Positions 1 to 5,987 of a DNA stretch of 17,392 nt are shown piece by piece. The stretch is from contig CAMLCX010000039.1 of assembly GCA_946478635.1 (NCBI GenBank), positions 1 to 17,392 on the forward strand, written 5' to 3'. The translations under genes were made by a program, and so were the position numbers. The stretch's first letter is position 1, and every line of letters begins with the position of its first letter. A model generated the notes under the pieces. The model made no database searches. It was not told the origin of the DNA and saw only the letters and a list, made by a program, of their open reading frames with translations. Source of the DNA: an uncultured Pseudomonadota bacterium. Its GTDB lineage: Bacteria > Desulfobacterota_B > Binatia > UBA9968.

Positions 1-75
1 GGATAAACTTCGTCGAAGGGGCGCCAAGGTCGCAAAGGTCGGATAAGACAAAAAAAGAGTAATCTATGGATGGGA

Positions 76-92
76 TGCCGGACATTCCGGCA
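76..92. repeat. short perfect hairpin downstream of the atypical receiver gene
   Basis: TGCCGG and CCGGCA form a perfect 6-bp stem around the 5-nt loop ACATT. It lies about 40 nt past the stop of the minus-strand receiver gene. Read on the minus strand, a run of T occurs only some 19 nt beyond the stem, so it is not a canonical intrinsic terminator. It may end transcription weakly or be incidental. Confidence 0.25.
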
Positions 93-129
93 CCGTCTGC
101 CGGCGAGTCTTTCCGGAACTCGGATTGAC

Positions 130-552
130 TTACAAAGTCGAGAGGGATTGCTTGATTGTTGGCGACGCCGGGCGGCGGCGCAGATAATGGCGGATGTGAT
201 TCATTAGATCGATCATTTGGACGGGCTTTTGTAAAAAATCATCGCAGCCGCCATAGAGCGCTGCGGTTTTCAGGTAACCAAATATACTCATCGCGACGAT
301 CGGAATTTTCTGCAGTTGCGCCTTCTCTTTCACCAAGGCTACGAACTGTAACCCGTTCATATCCGTAAGATCGAGTTCGAGCAGGATCAAGTCGGGATGA
401 AGCTCCAGCGCTTTCCGAAGGCCGCCTTCGCCGGTAACAGCGACCATGGGGCGCAAGCCCGCAAACATCACCTGCTTTACCAAAAGCTGAGTGTAATTGG
501 GCTGCTTCTCGACTATGAGTACGGCTTGCTGGCTTTGCCTTAAGTTTTCCAT
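130..552 (-). CDS. stand-alone receiver-domain protein with degenerate phosphorylation site
   Basis: This is a single response-regulator receiver (CheY-like) domain of about 140 residues with no output domain. The ATG at 552 is preferred because GGGGGGTGA lies 5 nt upstream; in-frame starts at 612 (ATG) and 615 (TTG) lack a good ribosome site. The fold is recognisable: strand 1 'AVLIVEKQP', strand 3 'DLILLELDLTDMNG', strand 4 'IPIVAMS', and the conserved Lys-Pro in 'FLQKPV'. The usual acidic pair is reduced to Glu15-Lys16, and the phospho-accepting Asp appears as Glu59. The switch Ser89 and Lys109 are kept. A Glu here can mimic phospho-Asp in other receivers, so the protein may be constitutively 'on' or act as a phosphorylation-independent partner. 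The tail 'RRRPASPTIKQSLSTL' is basic and probably disordered. No kinase gene is adjacent. Confidence 0.85.
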   Translation of the reverse strand: MENLRQSQQAVLIVEKQPNYTQLLVKQVMFAGLRPMVAVTGEGGLRKALELHPDLILLELDLTDMNGLQFVALVKEKAQLQKIPIVAMSIFGYLKTAALYGGCDDFLQKPVQMIDLMNHIRHYLRRRPASPTIKQSLSTL

Positions 553-557
553 GCCGG

Positions 558-566
558 TCACCCCCC
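558..566 (-). promoter_or_regulatory. ribosome binding site deciding the receiver start
   Basis: On the minus strand GGGGGGTGA lies 5 nt before the ATG at 552. No comparable site precedes the upstream in-frame starts at 612/615, so this site sets the start choice. Confidence 0.45.
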
Positions 567-757
567 TGTTTGGAGCAACTAGCATGCCCAAAGGGGACTT
601 ATGGAGGGACATCAACCGGCGTTTACTTCAGGGCGACGGCTTGCTTCTTTTGTCCTGGGTTTCTCATTTTCAGCAGCCGCCCTGGAGCGGTGCAAAATTG
701 TTACGGAGCGAATAGTGTGCGTCCGGGCATTTTTGAGCTGCGAAAGATGTTCTGACG

Positions 758-1024
758 CTATTTAACGGTCCGGCCGTTCATTACTACGCCGCGCGGATCG
801 GTACAGTCGCAGGGCTCCCCGGCAGGTCCGAAACCATAGGGACAGCTGAACCTGGCAACGCGGCACTCCCGCTCGGTTAAATTATCCGCCAGCCTGTCGA
901 AAAAACCACGGGGCGGCTCGGACTGGGCCCTGGAACGGGAGGTCACAGGCTCGCTAGTAGTGGTACATGTGGATAGCCACAGAGCCGCCAGGCTCAAAAA
1001 AAGAAGCTGCAATATTTTTTTCAC
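758..1024 (-). CDS. small Cys-rich secreted or lipoprotein-like hypothetical protein
   Basis: An 88-residue protein is read from a GTG start at 1024, chosen because GGGAG lies 6 nt upstream and because it places a signal peptide at the N-terminus. The frame is open to 1141, but the extra residues look non-coding. The start 'VKKILQLLFLSLAALWLSTC' has two Lys, a hydrophobic core and a possible lipobox LSTC; Thr at -1 is atypical, so lipidation is uncertain. The mature part has four more Cys, in 'ECRVARFSCPYG' and 'EPCDCTDPRG', which could form two disulfides in the periplasm. It ends in 'MNGRTVK'. No family is recognised. It is divergent from the SBP1 gene, sharing a 180-nt upstream region. Confidence 0.6.
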   Translation of the reverse strand: MKKILQLLFLSLAALWLSTCTTTSEPVTSRSRAQSEPPRGFFDRLADNLTERECRVARFSCPYGFGPAGEPCDCTDPRGVVMNGRTVK

Positions 1025-1030
1025 ATTTAG

Positions 1031-1035
1031 CTCCC
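1031..1035 (-). promoter_or_regulatory. ribosome binding site for the GTG start at 1024
   Basis: GGGAG on the minus strand, 6 nt before GTG. It supports the short, signal-peptide-bearing form of the Cys-rich protein over the longer open frame. Confidence 0.5.
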
Positions 1036-1168
1036 AAGGCAGAACAAGCCTCACAGCGCCGATTGTACGCCCCGTGCATCGATTAGGAAAGGACTCGGCA
1101 TTTTTGGCGCCGTGGGCCAATGCCGCTACTCTCCTCCTCACGCGTCAATGCCCAGAAACCAACCCTTC

Positions 1169-1198
1169 TTGACACAGGAAAGCACCATCCCCTATGGT
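1169..1198 (+). promoter_or_regulatory. candidate sigma-70-type promoter of SBP1, possibly leaderless
   Basis: TTGACA at 1169-1174 matches the -35 consensus exactly. TATGGT at 1193-1198 matches four of six -10 positions, with an 18-nt spacer. A start about 7 nt downstream would fall on or beside the ATG at 1205, giving a leaderless or nearly leaderless mRNA. This fits the absence of a Shine-Dalgarno before that ATG. The promoter is predicted from motif match only. Confidence 0.4.
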
Positions 1199-1200
1199 GC
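1182..1200. promoter_or_regulatory. perfect 7-bp inverted repeat overlapping the SBP1 -10 region (operator candidate)
   Basis: GCACCAT (1182-1188) and ATGGTGC (1194-1200) are exact reverse complements separated by CCCCT. The right arm overlaps the proposed -10 element and ends 4 nt before the SBP1 start codon. Size and position suit a dimeric repressor site; as RNA it could instead form a 5' hairpin. No regulator gene is in the window. Confidence 0.4.
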
Positions 1201-1204
1201 CGGC

Positions 1205-2188
1205 ATGAAGACGTCGATCCCAACTGCGCTGCTCATGCTCTTCCTGACGGCCGCATCGGCCTGGGCGCAACCCCGGACTAAATTGCACGTCATCTACCCT
1301 GCCATCAGTGGCATCAACGCGCCGCTTTGGTACGCGACCGACATGCATCTCTTTCAGAAGTACGGCATCGAGGTCGAGCTGATCTACATTCCCACGGCGC
1401 TGCAAGTCACCCGCGTCGTTTTGACCGGCGAGTCGGAAATAGCCTTTTCCGGCGGAGCACCGGTGGTCAATGCGACCCTCAGCGGCGCCGATCTCGTTTT
1501 CATCGGCGGCGTCGCCAACGTGCCGGCGTTTTACATGATGGCGCTTCCGGAGATCAAAAGCGTGGCGGACTTGAAGGGGAAAACCGTCGGCGTCACGCGC
1601 TTCGGCTCGTCGACCGATTTCGCGCTGCGCTATCTCGTGCAGAAAAACGGCTTTAACCCCGACAAAGATATCAACATCCTCCAACTCGGCGGCATGCCCG
1701 AGCTGGCCGCGGCGCTTTCCAAGCGCCTGATCGTCGCCGCGCCGTTGTCCGCGCCGACGCATATCCGCGCGCGGGCAGCGGGCGCCCAACCCCTGCTCGA
1801 CATGGCCAAAGCCGGAGTTTACTTTCCGCACACGGCGGTTATCACCCGCCGCGCTTATTTGAAAACCAACCGGGAAACCGCGCTCAATTTTTTTCGCGGC
1901 TATGCGGAAGGGCTGCAGCGCTTCACCCAAGATAGAACCGCGGCGAAAAAGATCATTCAAAAGTACACCCGCGACAGCGCCGAGGACATCATCGAAGCGA
2001 CCTATCAATACGCCGTCGACTACGTGGTCCGGCCGCCCTATCCAAACCGCGAAGGCATTGTCGAAACTCTCAAGCTGAGCCAAAATCCCGAAGCGAAAAA
2101 AGCCAACCCCGACAGTTTCCTCGACGGCAGCATAGTGAAGCAACTCGAAGATCAGGGGTTTCTCAGACAAATCGGCATGCAGAAGTAG
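1205..2188 (+). CDS. periplasmic substrate-binding protein, NitT/TauT type (SBP1)
   Basis: This is a 327-residue extracytoplasmic solute-binding protein of the NMT1/THI5-like (SsuA/TauA) family. The ATG at 1205 is chosen because it starts a typical Sec signal peptide, 'MKTSIPTALLMLFLTAASAWA', cleaved near residue 21; the frame is open further upstream without a better start. Family marks include 'LHVIYPAISGINAPLWYATD' (strand 1 and ligand loop), 'GESEIAFSGGAPVVNA', and 'KGKTVGVTRFGSSTDFALRY' (hinge and second lobe). It should capture a small ligand in the periplasm, but ligand identity cannot be inferred. No permease or ATPase gene is adjacent. It is convergent with OCD1, echoing the SBP2-OCD2 pairing further right. 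No strong Shine-Dalgarno precedes the start. Confidence 0.9.
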   Translation: MKTSIPTALLMLFLTAASAWAQPRTKLHVIYPAISGINAPLWYATDMHLFQKYGIEVELIYIPTALQVTRVVLTGESEIAFSGGAPVVNATLSGADLVFIGGVANVPAFYMMALPEIKSVADLKGKTVGVTRFGSSTDFALRYLVQKNGFNPDKDINILQLGGMPELAAALSKRLIVAAPLSAPTHIRARAAGAQPLLDMAKAGVYFPHTAVITRRAYLKTNRETALNFFRGYAEGLQRFTQDRTAAKKIIQKYTRDSAEDIIEATYQYAVDYVVRPPYPNREGIVETLKLSQNPEAKKANPDSFLDGSIVKQLEDQGFLRQIGMQK

Positions 2189-2231
2189 CGCGTTGTAAGG
2201 TTTCGTGACGCCCGTTTAGTTCGAGATCAAT

Positions 2232-2271
2232 ACCTGGCCACGAAGAATAGGTTGGTCTCGCCCAGGTTTTT
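2232..2271 (+). terminator. weak terminator-like hairpin after SBP1
   Basis: ACCTGG (2232-2237) pairs perfectly with CCAGGT (2262-2267), followed at once by a five-T run. The stem is only 6 bp and the loop is 24 nt, so efficiency as an intrinsic terminator would be modest. Its place between the convergent SBP1 and OCD1 genes fits that role. Confidence 0.3.
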
Positions 2272-2355
2272 AGGCCTCTGAGTGGCTTTGTCGCAATCCT
2301 CGACCCGAGACCTGCCTTCAACTCAAGACTCCAAACCCGGAACCCGCAACTTTTC

Positions 2356-3456
2356 CTATGGATGCACCGTCTCCAGAAACCAATCCGTCGGAATCTCTCT
2401 GCCCAGTCCTTGTGTCTTGGCATCGTCGAGCACCGCTTTACCAAGCGCGGCGAACTGGATTCCCAGACCGATATTATTGTTGAAGCAGCTGATCTCTGTC
2501 GCCGATTGGCGGCCAGGAGCCTTTCCCGCTATCACATCTTTAAGCTCCGGGGCGCCCAGCCAAAAAGGCGGCTTTGGCGCAACGCTCGATCCCCTGCCGC
2601 CCTCCGTTAATAAATCAATCGGATCATGCGCCTCGACTTTCTCGTCGTTAAACCCGGTGATGTAATTGTCCGGCGCCCACTTTCGGGTATGGATCACCAA
2701 CCGATCGAATTTACGCAGCGTCTCTTCACCGAGTTCGGTAATCTTCACGCAGGTCACGTGCATGCCGGGCTTCAGCCAATCAGGTGGCACCACTCGCGAT
2801 ACCGAATTCGTAGCCGCCACCAGAATGTCCGCGCGCTCCGCAAGCGCCGCCCCGGAGACAGTCGCGTCCACAGGAATTCCCAGCTCTTTTTCTATTTCAA
2901 CGGCGAACTTCTCGCGATTGGCCTTGGTCGGACTGTAAACAAGTATCTTCTTGACGGCGCGGACGGCGCACATCGCCTTGGCATGGGCGCGCGCCTGCCA
3001 GCCCGATCCCAATATACCGATAACCTCGGCATCCTCTCGCGCGAGAAATCGCGCCGCCAGGGCGCTGCTCGCCGCCACGCGAATACCTTGAATGACGCCG
3101 TCCGGCAAGATCGCCAGCGGCTCTCCGGTTTCGGCAGAGAACAGCAGCACGAGGCCGACCCACTTATTGCCCGGCGCTGCCGGCACTTTATCTTTGATGA
3201 TGCGCCCGGCCTTCTCTTGCCACTTGATAACGTCCGAATTAAGGCGCAATGCGACAACTTTTTCACGCGTGAGGCCGCCTTCCATGGTTTTGAAACAATA
3301 AACCCCGCCGGTGGTCGTCGCAGGTAAGTAGAGGTCACTGCGTGGCCGATTGACCGCCTCGCCTTCGGATAGTTCTTTGTACGCCGATTCGAGATGCCGC
3401 AGGCAATTTTCCATCGACAGCAGCTTGCTGACTTCTTCGTTATTCAAGATTAGCAT
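2356..3456 (-). CDS. ornithine cyclodeaminase/mu-crystallin family NAD(P)-dependent enzyme (OCD1)
   Basis: The protein is 366 residues, the usual length for this family, which includes ornithine cyclodeaminase, alanine dehydrogenase, ketimine reductases and siderophore-type amino-acid synthases. The N-terminal catalytic part holds 'GEPLAILPDGVIQGIRVAAS' (residues 111-130), with the conserved Arg126 expected to bind the substrate carboxylate. The Rossmann dinucleotide loop is 'VIGILGSGWQARAHAKAM' (145-162). At the position of the family Lys ('GxKxV') this protein has Arg71 in 'VVALRLNSD', shared with OCD2, so classical ornithine deamination should not be assumed. AGGAG lies 13 nt before the ATG. 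It is divergent from the CheY-like gene and convergent with SBP1. Cytoplasmic. The family is clear; the substrate is unknown. Confidence 0.9.
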   Translation of the reverse strand: MLILNNEEVSKLLSMENCLRHLESAYKELSEGEAVNRPRSDLYLPATTTGGVYCFKTMEGGLTREKVVALRLNSDVIKWQEKAGRIIKDKVPAAPGNKWVGLVLLFSAETGEPLAILPDGVIQGIRVAASSALAARFLAREDAEVIGILGSGWQARAHAKAMCAVRAVKKILVYSPTKANREKFAVEIEKELGIPVDATVSGAALAERADILVAATNSVSRVVPPDWLKPGMHVTCVKITELGEETLRKFDRLVIHTRKWAPDNYITGFNDEKVEAHDPIDLLTEGGRGSSVAPKPPFWLGAPELKDVIAGKAPGRQSATEISCFNNNIGLGIQFAALGKAVLDDAKTQGLGREIPTDWFLETVHP

Positions 3457-3738
3457 GGGCTTTCACAATCTCCTTCGACTTACCCTCTTATCGCGGACAC
3501 CAAGGAATCAGTCAAGCCGAGACGGCTGGGGGCCGCACTTTCAGAGACGAGCAGATGCGCGAAAATATACCCACAGCAATCAAACTGTGATAATAGATCG
3601 ACGGTGCTCGCCGGGTGGTGCAACGATTGGGTGTCGAGCTCGGCAAGTAGGCGGACGCAAGATCGGGCTTTCGATCGATTTTCGGCAATCTGACGGGTTG
3701 CGCAACACTGAAACAGCAGAGAATGAAAGCTTCAACCT

Positions 3739-4110
3739 ATGCCGCATGAGTCTATCCTGATCGTTGACGACCAACCGGTGGACGCGAAACTAATCCAGAG
3801 GGTGCTTGACGATGAAGGTTATAGAGTGACTATAGCCGCAAATGCGCCAGAGGCGCTGCAGGGTGTGAAAGACTCGAAACCCGACCTAATCTTGATGGAT
3901 ATCCATCTCCCCGGCATGGGCGGCATGGAGTTGACCAAGTTTCTAAAATCGAATCCAGAATCACGGCACATCAAGATTATTGCCATCTCCGCCTATGCCT
4001 CGACGGAAGATCAACAGCGAGCTATTACTACCGGTTGCGACGGCTACATTGCGAAGCCAGTCGACATCCGAACCTTTGCGAATTCTATCCGAGAATACCT
4101 GAACAAATAA
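3739..4110 (+). CDS. single-domain response regulator, CheY/DivK-like
   Basis: A 123-residue protein consisting only of a receiver domain. All hallmark residues are present: acidic pair Asp10-Asp11 in 'ILIVDDQP', phospho-acceptor Asp54 in 'DLILMDIHLPGMGG', switch Ser84 in 'IAISAYA', and Lys106-Pro107 in 'GYIAKPVD'. It should take phosphate from a histidine kinase or phosphotransfer protein in the cytoplasm and act through protein contact. The 'P-D-L-I-L-M-D-I-x-L-P-G-M' pattern is typical of the DivK/PleD-type receivers often annotated as cell-cycle or polar-growth regulators, but a role cannot be assigned. Only a weak purine-rich stretch precedes the ATG. A TGTGATAAT extended -10-like sequence about 150 nt upstream is unproven. 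No kinase is nearby. Confidence 0.9.
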   Translation: MPHESILIVDDQPVDAKLIQRVLDDEGYRVTIAANAPEALQGVKDSKPDLILMDIHLPGMGGMELTKFLKSNPESRHIKIIAISAYASTEDQQRAITTGCDGYIAKPVDIRTFANSIREYLNK

Positions 4111-4161
4111 GATGGTCGTAGCGGCACAATCCAGGCAGCTGCTTCGCTCCGGTTCGAACCT

Positions 4162-4197
4162 ATTGAACGATTTGAACGGCTTGAACGATTTGAACGC
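4162..4197. repeat. four tandem 9-bp units NTTGAACGN
   Basis: The units ATTGAACGA, TTTGAACGG, CTTGAACGA and TTTGAACGC follow each other without gaps between the convergent CheY-like and amidohydrolase genes. On the minus strand a chance translation gives an 'FKSFKPFKSF' pattern. No stem-loop is evident within the array. It may be a simple-sequence expansion, an intergenic repeat family of the genome, or a protein-binding array. Confidence 0.6.
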
Positions 4198-4208
4198 TTT
4201 CTGTTCGC

Positions 4209-5684
4209 TTAGCCTCGTGACCCGCCGTTCCGACGCAGCCAATTCAGGAATTCGCGCCGCGTTTTCGGCCCGTACGTAAGAAAGTGCGGCTCGGGATGCT
4301 CGCCGTAAGCGAGCCGCTCGTGAGATAACCGGTCGGCCCGGGTGTGTTTCTTCACCTCCTCGGCGCTGATGGCATAAACCTTCGTCGCGTTCAGCCCGAA
4401 GATTTTGGCGCGCAGCACCGGGGTAATCTCGGGATAGCCGTACATCGCGCGCAGCTCGGGCGCGATCTGGAACGTGCGAAAGGCCTGGATCTGGTCCTGC
4501 GGCGAGCCGTACCAGATCGAGTCCGTGCCCCACAGCACGTTGTTTTCGCCGCAATATTTGATGAGCTTGCCCAGCGCATGGGCCGCGCTGGTGGGATCGC
4601 GCATGAGAAAACGCCAGGTGCTGCCCAGTTCAGCGTAAACGTTGCTGTTCGGTTTGATGCCGTTGTCGAGGAGCGAGCGGATGAGCGTGTCGATGCCGTC
4701 GCTCGCGCCGCGCCCGCTATACGCGCGCTCCTGAACGCCGGCGACAAAACCCGAATGGTATACAAGAAAACTCACGTCCGGGAAACGCTTGGCCACGACT
4801 CCGATGTCGCTGCACTGGCTGTGCTCGTAGGACTGCCTGCCGAAGGGCAACCCCTTGTGCACGCAGATCACCTTGACGCCGAGAGCGCGCGCCTTCTCGA
4901 TGAAGCGCGTGCCGACGTCGTCCGACAAAAAATAACCTTTGCCGTCCACGCCCCACTGCGTGTAGGTCTTCCACGCCGACACTTTCCAGCGCTCTTTCAG
5001 CTCGTCCATGAACTCGAGATCGCCCGGCTGATTGGGATTGACCCGGCCGTGAATCAGCAATCGATGGGTGCCTTCCGTGCGGTCAACGATGCGGCGCACC
5101 GCATCGGCCGCCTGGATCGTCAACGGCTCAGCATCGCGGCGCGACGGCACGAACGAGAGCACCATCATGTCGGTATCGCTGTCGAGAAATACGTCTTTGA
5201 CGAATTCCTCGGGTCCGAGGCAGTTGAGATAGCTGAGCGCGCCGGGTTTGGCAGCAAGGCCGCAGCCTGCTTTGGGCGACCACTTGAACGAATCGGCGGG
5301 CACTGTCTTTACCCAGGCTCCGGTCGGATCGACGAAATGCCCCTGCACGTCGAAGATAAACTCGCCTTTGCCGCCGACCCGCGCCTGCGCAAGCTGCGGC
5401 TCGAGCGCCGCTTCCGGTTCGATCTCGAAGAATCCGCCGAGCTTTCCCGTTGCCCCGTTCGCCGCGTTAAAAGCCAGTAACGCGCTCGCCGCGCCGCATG
5501 CCGAAATCAAAAAATCGCGGCGACCGATCCCCAGGCGTCTCGCATTCTCGCTCGCCGCTGCATGCGCCAGTTGATTGCCGGCGCGGTTCGCCGGGGAAAG
5601 CGGGACAGGCTCGAACTCCCCATTCGAAGTCGTATCTAGCTTGATCGGCAACCGCAGCCCTTCCGGATCGATCGTGTGTTTCAT
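4209..5684 (-). CDS. Tat-exported metal-dependent amidohydrolase (amidohydrolase_2 type)
   Basis: The protein is 491 residues and has a twin-arginine motif 'RRDFLISA' (Arg55-Arg56) followed by an Ala-rich hydrophobic stretch to about residue 80, indicating export of a folded metalloprotein. The 54 residues before the twin arginines are unusually long, but no internal Met offers a shorter start. The body is a TIM-barrel hydrolase of the PF04909 kind: 'FDVQGHFVD' (111-119), 'VICVHKGLPFG' (272-282), 'FLVYHSGF' (306-313) and 'WGTDSIWYG' (385-393). Likely ligands are His116, His276, His310 and Asp388. The expected first His of the HxH pair is Gln114. Relatives act as hydrolases or nonoxidative decarboxylases; which applies here is unknown. 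It lies 303 nt downstream of SBP2 in the same direction and may be a separate transcription unit. Confidence 0.88.
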   Translation of the reverse strand: MKHTIDPEGLRLPIKLDTTSNGEFEPVPLSPANRAGNQLAHAAASENARRLGIGRRDFLISACGAASALLAFNAANGATGKLGGFFEIEPEAALEPQLAQARVGGKGEFIFDVQGHFVDPTGAWVKTVPADSFKWSPKAGCGLAAKPGALSYLNCLGPEEFVKDVFLDSDTDMMVLSFVPSRRDAEPLTIQAADAVRRIVDRTEGTHRLLIHGRVNPNQPGDLEFMDELKERWKVSAWKTYTQWGVDGKGYFLSDDVGTRFIEKARALGVKVICVHKGLPFGRQSYEHSQCSDIGVVAKRFPDVSFLVYHSGFVAGVQERAYSGRGASDGIDTLIRSLLDNGIKPNSNVYAELGSTWRFLMRDPTSAAHALGKLIKYCGENNVLWGTDSIWYGSPQDQIQAFRTFQIAPELRAMYGYPEITPVLRAKIFGLNATKVYAISAEEVKKHTRADRLSHERLAYGEHPEPHFLTYGPKTRREFLNWLRRNGGSRG

Positions 5685-5820
5685 GGGAATGAATATAGAC
5701 CAAGAGGTGATCGGTGGCGAGATGCCTAACCTGCCGCGACGTCAGCCGCGGACGTGTTCTAGCGATACAGGCACTATTTGAGGGAGCTTAGGGAACTGTA
5801 ACAGCTGATTCGCGCCTAAA

Positions 5821-5838
5821 ATCGAAGAACCCTTCGAT
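5821..5838 (-). terminator. 7-bp hairpin, weak terminator candidate downstream of SBP2
   Basis: ATCGAAG and CTTCGAT pair perfectly around a 4-nt loop. On the minus strand the stem is followed by TTTAGG, a very short U stretch. It sits about 150 nt past the SBP2 stop and could end the long minus-strand operon, but the U tract is poor. Confidence 0.3.
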
Positions 5839-5850
5839 AAACTCAGGGTG

Positions 5851-5921
5851 AACGGTTAAGGCACACACCGTTCGTGGTGAGGCAGCCTGTCCTGAGCCAT
5901 GTCGAAGGAAACCGTGAACGG
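5851..5921 (-). repeat. dispersed intergenic palindromic repeat, copy 1
   Basis: Read on the minus strand this roughly 70-nt core aligns closely with 17161-17230: both have GTTCAYGGT, TCGAC, CTSWGGACA, a shared TCACCACGAACGG block and GTGCCTTRAC in the same order. CCGTTC (5869-5874) can pair with GAACGG (5916-5921). Beyond the core, to about 5824, it continues into a 'TTCACCCTGAGTTTATCG' segment. Chance translation gives 'SGQAASPRT' and 'VHPEFIEG', a recognisable mark of such repeats. It lies after the SBP2 stop. Confidence 0.7.
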
Positions 5922-5987
5922 CGCGCGCTAAGTTGCTGTTACACGCCACCAGTATGGTCTGGATTGTCAAAACCGAATGATTTCACG

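Larger units (their letters stand above)
5797..5943. repeat. candidate MITE-like unit bounded by 9-bp inverted repeats
   Basis: TGTAACAGC at 5797-5805 and GCTGTTACA at 5935-5943 are perfect inverted repeats. They enclose a 147-nt palindrome-rich segment containing the dispersed-repeat core. GCGC-rich stretches just inside both ends are also partly complementary. There is no coding capacity. It could be a small non-autonomous mobile unit or simply a nested repeat; target-site duplications are not obvious. Confidence 0.35.
5685..5987. other. 303-nt intergenic region holding a palindromic repeat element
   Basis: No gene is supported here. The short open frames are in low-complexity or repeat DNA. 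The left half (5685-5796) shows nothing recognisable apart from being upstream of the amidohydrolase. The right half holds the 5797-5943 inverted-repeat unit with the dispersed-repeat core described separately. The promoter of the amidohydrolase gene, if it has its own, must lie here, but no convincing -35/-10 pair was found. Confidence 0.6.

Noticed and set aside
1..60. Repeat-like 'GCGCCAAGGTCGCAAAGGTCGG' style sequence at the left edge
   Set aside because: It resembles common intergenic low-complexity motifs, but no second copy is in the window and the edge cuts it, so it cannot be supported as a feature.
1145..2170. 341-codon minus-strand open frame opposite SBP1
   Set aside because: It is antisense to a well-supported binding protein; the composition is Arg/Asp/Gly-biased with no recognisable domain.
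4162..4197. CRISPR-like array
   Set aside because: The units are 9 bp and directly abutting with no spacers, and no cas genes are present.
4344..5480. Long plus-strand open frame antisense to the amidohydrolase
   Set aside because: It is the opposite-strand shadow of a GC-rich gene, with Arg/His-rich low-family-likeness sequence. The minus-strand protein has clear motifs.
5788..5970. Short minus-strand frame containing 'SGQAASPRT' and 'VHPEFIEG'
   Set aside because: This is the chance translation of the dispersed repeat; the same peptide pattern appears at the second repeat copy near 17200. It is not a gene.
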